A DNA stretch of 64,000 bases from Adiantum capillus-veneris (Eukaryota > Streptophyta > Polypodiopsida > Polypodiales > Pteridaceae), in contig CM043946.1 of assembly GCA_014529385.2 (NCBI GenBank), forward strand, positions 33,000,558 to 33,064,557, written 5' to 3'. The number at the start of each line of letters is the position of its first letter. Position 1 is the stretch's first letter. A program made the position numbers and the translations under genes. This document shows, piece by piece, positions 55,036 through 64,000 of this stretch. The notes beneath the pieces were generated by a model that saw nothing but the letters and a program-made list of their open reading frames with translations, was not told the origin of the DNA and did not search any database.

Positions 55036-56599
55036 TAGGTAACAGTTCACTGTTACTAGAAGCAGTGATTGGGCATCAACAATGCAGTTACACGAGGAGA
55101 AAAGGGGAAAATCTTATGGTAAAGGTGAGTCAACAGGGATAAAGACTTTTGAGTTGAAAAGAGACATGCTGATTTTTTCAAAGAACACATGTCAAAAGAA
55201 GCCATGGTTGAGGATTTTTTGAGAATTTGATATTCAAGAGGACCCAACTGCCACCTCCCCCCCGCAGGTCCCCCCCTGTCATGTGCAGAACCTCCAGTTT
55301 CAACAGCCACCTTACCTGCTCTTAAATGCTGGTCAAGGCCTTATCCCCATGTGTCACAATCAAAAAAATCAGCATTTACCCTCCCCTCTCACATCACTCT
55401 AGAGAATATCTTGATGGTGACATATCAGGTGACCTCAATCTGTTGACCACCCTAAGCAAAAAGTAACCCCAATCAGCGGATTTAAGCATGTTTATCCCTA
55501 ATCCTAAATCCTCTCAGAAACCTATATAAGGAGGCCTTCTCTCACTCAAAACCAACACTTCACCCACGTCACCAAGCAACGATGCTATGACGACATTGCT
55601 CACAACGAGGAGCTATGGATGGAGCTCTACTCTCTCTCCCTCTCTCTCTCTCTCCCTCTAGTATGCTACATTACTAGCCCTAAAACCTAAATAAGGAGTC
55701 TTCTCTCATGCTCCATGGCCACCATCCTCGCCATCATTCTCTAAGGTATTGATGTGTTGCTAGTAGGATCATACCTACTTGCTGGGTTGATTGTTTTTGA
55801 CAAGGGATTATGCCATCCTTGGCTTGCTTCTCTATATCCTTGTTATGTATGATAAGATGCCGTTGTATTGTTAAGATGATGTCTTGTGTATATATATGCT
55901 ACATAAGGTCCCTAAGCTTCGTTTCTATGTGTTTTTCCATATGTTTTGATGCCATCATAGTTCCAGAAGTCTCACTTGCCTATGTGCACTATGTGTGAGG
56001 TCCCTAAACCTCTTAATTTAGGGTGGTTCCCCCTTTGTTTTGTTCTTTGCTTGTTTGCATGAGGCGTGGTTTGTGGAGTGTGCACGAGTACAGAGGCCAC
56101 CCGATTGCACTGCTCTTTTTCCCGCTATCAAGATACTTCTTTCACCGGATCCCATCATACTACCCCTTATAGACTATAACTTTCTTTTGACATAAGTGTA
56201 GTTATCTTGCTATGAACCAAGAGGATTTGTATACATAATTAATTCCAACCTCTAGACAAAACATATATATTATGGTAAGCGCAAAACTACAATTCCAAAG
56301 AACAATTCATAGCCTGTCTGGTCGGCAAAGATTGAATGCCATTAACTCATCTATTAACCCTTTCATATTACCCATGATATGATATGACCATAGCCTTGAT
56401 GTTTTCATGTTTGTGTTGTTTTGATATTCTCTTTTGTGTTCTTTCTTTGTGTGTGTGAGTGCAAGAGAGAAAGAGTGCTATGGTTTAGATCCTTCATATA
56501 GTTTTTGGAGTTCTCTCACAAACTCTCACAGCCAAAAGCCCGACGCTTTCCTAGCAAGACCACAAATTTCTCAACAGTGAAATCCTGAGAGTACTCCCA
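55036..56599. other. No supported gene; promoter-like repeats
   Basis: CCTATATAAGGAGGCCTTCTCTCA (near 55520) and a related CCTAAATAAGGAGTCTTCTCTCA (near 55685) look like a duplicated TATA/start region, with CT-rich tracts at 55625-55660. No coding sequence with a known motif follows. Confidence 0.4.
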
Positions 56600-57569
56600 C
56601 TCCTCCTCAATCACTTGTTCGCCACACTGTTATGCGCTTTCAATTGGTTGTGCAACCATCTTAAGCTCATGAATGTCGGTAGACTCTCAAGACCCGTCGG
56701 ATAATGCAGCAGTGGTCGAATTCCCTATCTCAACTCGATTCATGCCCTTCGACGTCAGGAGACAAACAACCCTCAATGGCCACTCGTAAAATGAACTATA
56801 AAACATGTCTACCAATGGTATTAAAGTCCACACGAATATGCTACACAATTCCCACTATAATATATTCCACTTCAAACATACCTGACACATTTTAAGCCAG
56901 TTGTGTGGCTTCAAACCAGTAAGCTTCCCTTCTTTAGTAAAACATGTTCAAAGCGAGTGCATTACGCCAGTGAGCGTCCACACGGAGCGAATGATCTCTT
57001 TTACTTTGCGTTCTTGGCCTCTTGTCAAAATCCATGGTGCTTTTTAGGCAGATTTATTGATCTATACGAGTGCTGTCTGCGATCAGTACTACTCTATACG
57101 ATCCGCATTTCTAAGGTCAATTATGGCTCCCATAGTATCTTTCTTATCGATGAGATGGTCCCACAGCAGATTACCCACATTCTTGAATATGTGCATTGAA
57201 TCAAGCAAGTGATTGATCATGGGTCTGGGCCAATATGGTAACTTGTACCATAGAGAGAGTCTCTTCATCCCTGGGGGCAAACCGTCATCACACATCTCCT
57301 TTTTCTCTAACCATGCTCGAGCAAACATCCTTGGTGGCTCTCTTCCCAAAAAACCATTGCCTAACGAACTCTCCAAATTCATGAACGCACTTCAAAAAAA
57401 CACGTCTTGTGCATCGCACAGCATGTTTGCATTGATTACAAGGACATAAGATCCTTGCTGAGAGATAGGCGTTTTTGTTGGACGGCCCCACATCATCGTC
57501 ACTACTCATAATGAATGTAAAAATCTTATAACTTGAACATAAATTTAATCTTCTATCGGCATCCTCCAT
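56600..57569 (-). pseudogene. CACTA tnp2 N-terminal and central fragment
   Basis: The minus-strand frame at 57569-57288 has a transposase-associated Cys motif (ILCPCNQCKHAVR, VFLKCVHEFGEF). An overlapping frame (57382-57089) has LSLWYKLPYWPRPMINHLLD and SMHIFKNVGNLLWDHLID, the conserved Transposase_21 block. Further down, degenerate sequence (about 57090-56880) still shows the FAPCGRSLA and GLKCVRYV-type blocks. Many stops. The C-terminal part is at 41534-42260, with copia A and unassigned sequence between. Confidence 0.65.
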
Positions 57570-57572
57570 CTC

Positions 57573-57575
<3 letters not shown>

Positions 57576-57637
<62 letters not shown>
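57576..57637. repeat. (CT)n microsatellite
   Basis: About 31 CT units without interruption. Confidence 0.95.
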
Positions 57638-57639
<2 letters not shown>

Positions 57640-57640
<1 letters not shown>

Positions 57641-58776
57641 CTCCCTCACAATCAAGAAACCATAGATCACATTGTAAACTACCTCAAAATTTCTAGCCAT
57701 GCTCGATCCCCACAAACCTCGGTCTAAAGGTGCACGGAGATCAGAACCACCGGGTACAAAAATCTACACACCCACGTCTACATGACAATGCATGTAGTGG
57801 AAAAAAACCCTTTGCCTCTTGTTCAGTTGTAGCAATTCATAGCAGCTTAACATCTCTTCACAGCACTTGTGAGCTTGCATACAACATCCACAGTGTTTAG
57901 ATTAGAGAGAAAGAGAGGGAGAAAGAGAGAGAGATATTTGCACTTGTGAGCTTGCAACTATATACCTAAACTCATGTGAGCTACACTCAAACTACTACAA
58001 ACATAACCATAAACCTAACTCTAGTAAATTTAAACCGTAATTCTAAAGCTAAACTTTAATATAAAAACTAAATCCAAAATCTAACCTAATCTCTCTCTCT
58101 CTCTCAAACATGCCTGCACATACACATAACAAAAATACATATTTTTCAAATGAAAATTACTCCTGCTATGTCGTCCGCTTTAGCTACTCTAATTCCTACC
58201 CAGCACACCACGAGTGCTCCCTCACACACACACACACCAACTTGATACGTTGTGAAAGTCCTGAGTTATCCACTTTCCTCTTCCATCACTCAAGCTCCAC
58301 AAAAGGAGAAGGCTTTCAACAGCTAGTGTTGTTGCCTACACTTTAGACATTCCAAACCTAACTAGCTAGCTTCAAACACCTTTAAGCTCTACAGAAAGAG
58401 AGAGATGATTCGGCCTCTTCTTCAGCTCTAAACCTGAAATCTTGAGTTAAATCCTAAACCTAACCTCAAAGCTCTAGTATTAAATTTAAACCTAAAATCT
58501 AAAAACTAAATCTTGAACCTATGTCGATCTCTATCTCTATCTCTCTTTCCCTCTCTCTTTATCTATATATGTCATAGTATGTCTATTTACAAAGATAGAC
58601 ATTGACGAAGCTCTTCACCGATCAATGCACTATTTTCTTCGACAACGCACACATTATTTTAGATCAACAAGGAGTTTATCGGATTGGTCTCATGAATCAT
58701 TTTGAGATTTTGAAGACGTTTAATATAACATTTCATTTCATATTCTCTCTCTATTTCTCTATTTATCTCCTTCAAA
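57640..58776. other. No gene; AAACCTAAA-rich low-complexity sequence
   Basis: Two patches (about 57960-58110 and 58420-58530) are rich in CTAAACCTAA and TAAATTTAAACC words, each followed by CT microsatellites. They are too irregular to call telomeric arrays. Confidence 0.5.
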
Positions 58777-59233
58777 GTGGAGGAGTGCCTACAAGAATGT
58801 CATTGTAGGGAAGGCCTTGCATTGACTATATGCGTTGGTGGCTTACCCTACTCTTGGTGGGAGGAGAATGACAATTTTCCTACTACCTCATCCAAGATCA
58901 ACAATGCTATCCAACTAGTCAACTTTGAAATTCCCACCATCAAATTCGTGGATCGGGGATCGGGATCCTTGCACCAACCAAGGGAGCCTTGTTTTCAAGA
59001 CCAAAGAGGACCACATGGCACTCTTGAAGAAAAAAATGCATCTTCTCAAGGGCACAACCATATGGATTAGCGAAGCTCTAACCCAAACCCAACTCAAGAT
59101 GAAGAAGCAAGAGCGACAAAAGGTACGAGATGCATGGGCCACAGGTAAGTGCGTCGTCTATCGTGGTGGTAGAGCCATCATCGAGGAGTTTCGCACACTG
59201 AAACCCACCCGACATCCACCTCCTCCCCCTTAG
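58777..59233 (+). pseudogene. LINE ORF1-like C-terminal fragment
   Basis: The frame 58925-59233 reads KTKEDHMALLKKKMHLLKGT, then TIWISEALTQTQLKMKKQER, then KVRDAWATGKCVVYRGGRAI. The order (a basic segment, ISE-x-LT-x-x-Q, then a GK-x-x-V-Y-RGGRAII segment) resembles the tail of L1-type ORF1 proteins. The upstream part (58777-58925) is in another frame with CVGGLPYSWWEEN. No endonuclease or RT follows. The assignment is by motif memory only. Confidence 0.4.
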
Positions 59234-59427
59234 CCACCCCTATCCCCCTGAGCAACATTTGTTGCAATTTTGTTGTATCACCCCCCTAGCCCCCCTAGCC
59301 CCCCCCCTCCTCCCCCCTCTACATGTGTTATTGTAGACATTGTACCCACTTAGATAGAGGAGCCTCTATTGTACACGTTTTATTGGTCCCATAGGTCATA
59401 TTTGATCTCCGAGGACAATAATGGAAT

Positions 59428-59434
59428 CTATCTA

Positions 59435-59521
<87 letters not shown>
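59428..59521. repeat. (TCTA)n(CT)n microsatellite
   Basis: Three TCTA units followed by about 40 CT units, 130 bp before copia C. A C-rich tract lies at 59278-59325. Confidence 0.95.
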
Positions 59522-59522
<1 letters not shown>

Positions 59523-59654
59523 ACAGCGCGCTCTTTGTCTCTCCCGACCTCCCCTTGGACGAGGGACTGCCCTGCGGGGGGTCCAGTTACAGCAACGCCC
59601 CGCCCTGACCAAGCGAGCAAGCTTCAACACTCACGCCGCCATCCTATCCAAATT

Positions 59655-59883
59655 TGTTACCATATACATGTGGTAGTGATGTGTGTGAACACACTAGGAC
59701 CGCCGGGGCATTTTTTTCCCTCTTTAGGAGGTTTTTTCCCCCGTGCATTGTATATATGCCCATCACTCTAGGGCTATCTATCTTTTCCATTGCACACTAA
59801 GTAACACACTCTCTATTGTGTGCCTTGAGCTTCCTTCGTCTTCTCCAAGCTTTGTGCGTTTCTCTGCAACCCTAATTCCAACA
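59655..59883 (+). repeat. 5' LTR of copia C
   Basis: 229 bp, TGTTACCATA to ATTCCAACA; the reverse complement matches both LTRs of copia A. TATATATGCCC near 59750 fits a TATA box. Confidence 0.9.
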
Positions 59884-59885
59884 AT

Positions 59886-59897
59886 TGGTATCAGAGC
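59886..59897 (+). other. tRNA-iMet primer-binding site of copia C
   Basis: TGGTATCAGAGC two bases after the LTR, an exact canonical PBS. Confidence 0.95.
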
Positions 59898-60206
59898 AGG
59901 TTGTGTCCTCCCGGGCTTAGTCGCCAGCTGCTCCAGTACATGCCTGCTCACTTTCTCCGATTTCAGTGAGCGTTGGCGGGCGTTCGCAGGTCTGCTCAGA
60001 TTTTTGATTTGGGCTCATTTCGGCCTCCGTTTCCACTAGGTAGTATTGCACAGACTATTTCGTCATTTTGTGGAAAATCTGTCAGTGCCGGTTTTTGCGT
60101 AACAGGTGCCTTATAGTCTTCTACGGTTTGTGCTATATAGCACGTCTTGTTCCGGCATCGTTTCTCCTATTTTCAGGCTCTTTTTACAGCAGGTCGAGCA
60201 TTTACC

Positions 60207-62326
60207 ATGGCTGACAACAACAACACAGATGTGTTCAAGATGTTTGCTGCTGAGGATAGGTTGGATTGGGACAACTACCCTATGTGGGCTTATATGATGC
60301 AACATGTTCTTGTGTGAAAGGGCGTCTGGAACTTTGTGCAGGGCATTGATGTACATCCTTGTTCTGAGGATGTAGGCGATGTTGAGGATGTTGAAGGTCT
60401 TACTGCAAGGATTGTTGTTGTTAGAGTTGTTTTGCCTACAACAGAACCAGCTCGTTGGGATGTTAGGATGCGCAAGCTCATGCATTGATTGCATTGTTTG
60501 TGAAGCGTACCATTGTTCCTCACATCCGTTCTGCAAAATCTGCAAAACAGGCTTGGGATATTTTGGCTAGTCTTTATGCAAGTCGCAATGAGGCTAAAAT
60601 TGGTTTGTTGCGTAAAGAGCTGGAGTCGAAGATTATGCATGAGGAAGATGATATGGACACTTTCCTTACTAGTGTCAAGGATAACAATGAGCAACTCATT
60701 TGTGCAGGTGAAGTCATTTCAGACAGTTCCCTAGTACAGACTGTTCTTGATGCCTTACCAGATTCTTACCAGACTTTTGCTAGTACTTGGAGACTTATGA
60801 CCCAAGGAAATCCTGAAGTTGTCATGTTTGATGCATTATGCACATTGTTGTTGCAAGAGTCACTTTCTAGAAAAAACAGGACTAGGCAGCGTGCAGTTGA
60901 ACAGGCTTTTATTTCTTCTCAAAGAAAGGGTGGTAACAGTAATGCAGCCACTTCTTATGGTTCTACTATGAGTGGCAAAAATTCTGTTCCTAATGCTTCT
61001 GCTGGTAGCAATTCGTCTGGAAATTCTGGTGATAAGGGCAAAAAGAAGATGCGTTGCCATTATTGTAAAGCTAATGATCACTTGATCAAGTTGTGTCCTA
61101 AGTTGAAGGCCAAAGAGGCTAAGAAGAAAGAGGGTGGTTCCACTGCAAATGCTGGTTCCACTACAAATCCTGCCATTGTTGAGTCTTCTGTGAAAGGAGA
61201 CTATGTTGCTGATGTTGATGCAGAATGGGCTTTTAGCACAGAGTGCACTTACAATCCTGCTGTCCATGATGCATGCTTGTCAGTTGCTACAGATTCACAT
61301 GTGTGGTATTTCGACAGTGGTGCTACAAAGCACATTACCTCACATCGTGAATTGTTTACCACTCTTGAGTCTGTCCCTCATGGGAATTCAGTCACTTGTG
61401 CCAACAATGCCTCTTATCCGGTTCAGGGAGTTGGAAAGATTGTGCTTACTGTTGCTAATGGCAGTTCTTTCACACTTGTTGATGCACTTTATGTACCTTT
61501 GATCAAGAAGAATCTCTTGTATGTATCCACACTTGCTAGACTTAGACTTGTAGTCAAATTTGTGGATGAAAGATGTACAGTTCATGATCTCAGTTTTGGT
61601 GATGAAATTGTTGCATCTAGCCTTTTGTGTCGTGGGATATATAAGTTCACTTTGTATGACAAGTGTGGACAAAATTTTGCAAATGTTGTTGCAGATTCAA
61701 GGGCTATTTTAGATGCAAAACTTTGGCATGCACGTTTTGGTCATCTGAATTTTGCCAGTTTGCTGCGTTTGCAGAAATATGATATGGTTGCTTCTTTGCC
61801 GCCTCTTGAAGCACCTATCAAACATGTTTGTGAAGGCTGTATTTTGGGTAAAATGAAGCGTTCTAAGTTTCCAAAGGATGGTTCTAAGTTTCCAAAGGAA
61901 GTTTTTATGTGCTTCAAACAATTTCTGGCTATGGCTGAAAATGTCTCGAAATGTACTATGGGCACCCTCCGTTCCAATCGAGGGGGGGAGTATATGTCTC
62001 ATAAATTTAATGCATTTCTGGCTAGTCATGAGATAAAACACCAATGTACAGTGCCTTATACACCTCAGCAAAATGGTGTTGCTGAGAGGAAAAACAGGTC
62101 ACTGATAGAAATGGCACGATGTATGGTCAAAACTCAAGCTTTGCCGCATTCTTTTTGGCTTGAGGCCATCATGTGTGCCACTTATGTACTTAACAGGTGT
62201 CCTACAAAAGCTTTGCAGTCTATCCATATGAAGCATGGCATGATAGAAAGCCTTCTATTGAGCGCCTGCGTGTTTTTGGCTGTTTGGCATATGCTTTGGT
62301 GCCACAAGTGCAGCGCAGAAAATTAG
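60207..62326 (+). pseudogene. Copia C Gag, protease and integrase, with integrase deletion
   Basis: The ATG at 60207 (MADNNNTDVFKMFAAEDRLD) is followed by TGA at 60315-60317 and a frame change near 60480. The frame 60485-62326 (613 residues) holds Gag (HIRSAKSAKQAWDILASLYA), a CCHC knuckle (C-HY-C-KAND-H-LIKL-C), and protease WYFDSGATKHI with intact D-S-G. The integrase has LWHARFGHLNFASL and GCILGKMKRSK, then jumps from KFPKDGS directly to KFPKEVFMCFKQF. About 45 residues with the first catalytic Asp are missing compared with element A. The second Asp is Asn (RSNRGGEY); the Glu (NGVAERKNR) remains. The frame is lost after about 62190. Confidence 0.92.
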
Positions 62327-63031
62327 ATCATAAGGCTGTCAAATGTATTTTTGTTGGTTATAGTGCTGAAAGCAAAGGTTACAGGTTGTATCATCCGCAA
62401 AAAAAACATATTCTGGTTTCTCGGGATGTAGTGTTTGTGGAAGATTCTGTTCAGCCCTTGCTGTCATGTACTAGAGATAGTAATGTAAGCTCACATGACA
62501 TTTATGACACTTTGTTGCCTCTATTCAGTGTGGAAATACGAATGTAATTTCCAATGAGGCAAATGTACAGCCTATGGGGGTTTCTGACATTGTTTTAGAT
62601 CAGACTATTATTGATGCAGGTGTACATGATGTACTTTATGAGGAAAGGGATGAAAATGAGAAGGCCAGAGGTATGCCAAAATGGCTGGTGCACACTTTGC
62701 GTGACTGTAAATTGGATGCACCTTTGTCTAGTCGTACTCGTTCAGGATCTTGCCATGCATCTTATGCATCAGATTGTTATGCTTTGGCTGTGTCTAGCTT
62801 ACATGATGTTGAGGAGCCTCTGTCTTTTGATGAAGCACAAAATTGAGAAAATTGGATGGCTGCCATGCAATCAGAATATGATGCACTTATAGAAAATGAC
62901 ACATGGACTTTATGTGATTTGCCTTCTGCAAAAAGGCCATTGGTACGAAGTGGGTTTACTAGTTGAAATGCAAGCCGGATGGTGAGATCAATCGCCATAA
63001 GGCTCGACTTGTTGCAGAGGGTTATGCATAG
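62197..63031 (+). pseudogene. Copia C integrase C-terminus and linker to RT
   Basis: The frame 62197-62547 continues the integrase tail (FGCLAYALVPQVQRRKLDHK, CIFVGYSAESKGYRLYH, SRDVVFVEDSVQPLLS). After a shift, 62574-62846 carries the acidic linker (KWLVHTLRDCKLDAPL, DVEEPLSFDEAQ) and ends in TGA. The following stretch encodes ENDTWTLCDLPS and HKARLVAEGYA with a TAG at 63029-63031. It joins the RT frame directly. Confidence 0.85.
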
Positions 63032-64000
63032 CAAAAAGGCATAGATTATGAAGAGACTTTTGCTCCCACTTGTCGTATGACTACTGTGTGTTTTCTATGT
63101 GCATTGGCAGCTCATTTTGGTTGGGATGTACATCAATCAGACATTGTTACTGCTTTCTTGAATGGTGACATATTTGAGGAATTTTATGTAACGCAGCCTC
63201 GCGGTTTTGTCATAAAAGGACAAGAGGACAAAGTGTGCAGATGTAAGAAGGCTTTGTATGGGTTGAAGCAATCTCCTCATGCTTGGTATGAGAAAGCTGA
63301 CACTCAGTTGGTTAAACGAGGTTTTTGTAACAGCCCAATAGAAAGCACATTGTATGTAAAGCGTGAGGATGATGTATTTCTCATTGTGGTTCTTTATGTC
63401 GATGATTTGCTAATCACTGGACCAAATGAGAGACATATTTCTGAATTTAAGGCTGATTTGAATGCTACTTTCAAGATGAAAGATTTGGGGTTGTTGCATC
63501 ATTACTTGGGTATACAGTTTAAGCAGTGTGATGGTGGTATTGCCTTGTGTCAGAAAAGTTACATAGAGACATTGATATGTAAGTTTGGACTTGAGGATTG
63601 CAAACCTATTGCCACTCCCATGGAAACAGGTTTGAAGTTGAGTCTACATGATGCTGGCGATCCTGCTGATGTCACTCTTTACCAAACTGTTGTTGGCTGC
63701 CTCATTTATGTATGCAACACGAGGCCAGATATTCAGTTTGCAGTCTCACAGGTGAGCAGATTTATGCATAGCCCAGGGTCTAAGCATGGGCAGGCTGTCA
63801 AGAGGATTTTTCGCTACCTTAGTGGAACTTTACATCTTGGCTTGTTTTATCCCAACGGGGGATCATTGCCGCCAGACTTACATGCTTTTTCGGACTCAGA
63901 TTGGGTTGGTTGGTTTGACACACGAGTGTCCACAAGTGGTTTTTGTTTCATGCTTGGCAGTTCATGTATATCATGGTTGAGCAAGAAGCAACCTACTGTG
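63032..64000 (+). CDS. Copia C reverse transcriptase / RNase H start (open to window edge)
   Basis: Open from just after the TAG at 63029 to the end of the window (323 codons; first ATG at 63077). RVT_2 landmarks: IDYEETFAPTCRMTTV, GWDVHQSDIVTAFLNGDIF, KKALYGLKQSPHAWYEKAD, VVLYVDDLLITGPN (YVDD intact), MKDLGLLHHYLGIQF, TPMETGLKLS, RPDIQFAVSQVSRF, then the RNase H start AFSDSDWVGWFDTRVSTSG. It is uninterrupted here, unlike the copy in element A. It cannot act alone because the frame lacks an upstream protease-linked start. Confidence 0.9.

Larger units (their letters stand above)
59655..64000 (+). mobile_element. Copia element C (same family as A), runs off the window
   Basis: 5' LTR 59655-59883, PBS 59886-59897, gag, protease, deleted integrase, linker and RT up to the window edge. 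LTR, Gag, protease and RT match element A closely but are on the opposite strand, so A and C form a long inverted pair. The 3' LTR is outside. Confidence 0.95.

Noticed and set aside
57960-58530. Interstitial telomere repeat
   Set aside because: Words like CTAAACCTAA are frequent but there is no regular CCCTAAA array; ordinary AT-rich low-complexity sequence explains it.

Overview
The window is plant nuclear DNA made almost entirely of transposable elements at different stages of decay. The evidence for a plant is the full set of plant element types: Ty1/copia and Ty3/gypsy retrotransposons with primer-binding sites complementary to plant initiator tRNA-Met or tRNA-Asp, an L1-like LINE, a MULE with a SWIM finger, and CACTA (tnp2 / DUF4216 / Transposase_24) pieces. 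Long GA/CT microsatellites are also frequent. The density of nested insertions and the lack of any intact host gene suggest a large repeat-rich genome. I cannot name the species; a fern, lycophyte or other non-model plant is possible but is only a guess.

Layout. 1-7.5 kb: a minus-strand gypsy (gag, protease, RT; PBS at 7234-7245) whose gag is split by a plus-strand tRNA-Asp-primed gypsy remnant (about 2037-5898). That remnant carries a large Gag ORF that runs into an inverted copy of its own leader. 7.5-17 kb: the 3' end of another element (ORF 7497-7850, PPT, LTR from 7953). Its LTR is interrupted by a complete but defective gypsy (8395-16222, 4-bp ACGT duplication) that has lost its reverse transcriptase. 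The 5' LTR of that gypsy itself contains a 685-bp TG...CA insertion flanked by ACAAG, probably a solo LTR. 17.3-20.8 kb: degenerate LTR/PBS remnants, three copies of a GC-cored hairpin family and exon-like scraps of unidentified genes. 21.4-24.5 kb: MULE transposase with one frameshift and two stops. 25.2-26.9 kb: LINE ORF1 plus endonuclease on the minus strand, missing RT. 27-31.4 kb: a plus-strand gag/protease-type element with a near-perfect 180-bp in-frame tandem duplication. 33.0-35.6 kb: two unidentified minus-strand gene remnants with small introns and a TATA box. 35.8-39.9 kb: minus-strand gypsy (RT, protease, gag, PBS, LTR).

40-57.6 kb: pieces of a minus-strand CACTA element in colinear order (tnp2 start at 57.5 kb, tnp2 end at 42 kb, second ORF at 41 kb). 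A minus-strand copia (A, 43838-54499, CACTC duplication) lies between them. Copia A was in turn interrupted inside its RT by a plus-strand copia (B, 45364-50864, TACAT duplication). LTR pairs differ at about 12 of 226 positions in A and 4 of 192 in B, which agrees with B being the younger. 58.8-64 kb: a LINE ORF1-like tail, then copia C (59655 to beyond the window), of the same family as A but in the opposite orientation and with a deleted integrase core.

No coding unit appears fully intact. The best-preserved is copia B, whose single 1326-codon frame is broken only by three stop codons. I found no rRNA, tRNA or CRISPR features.
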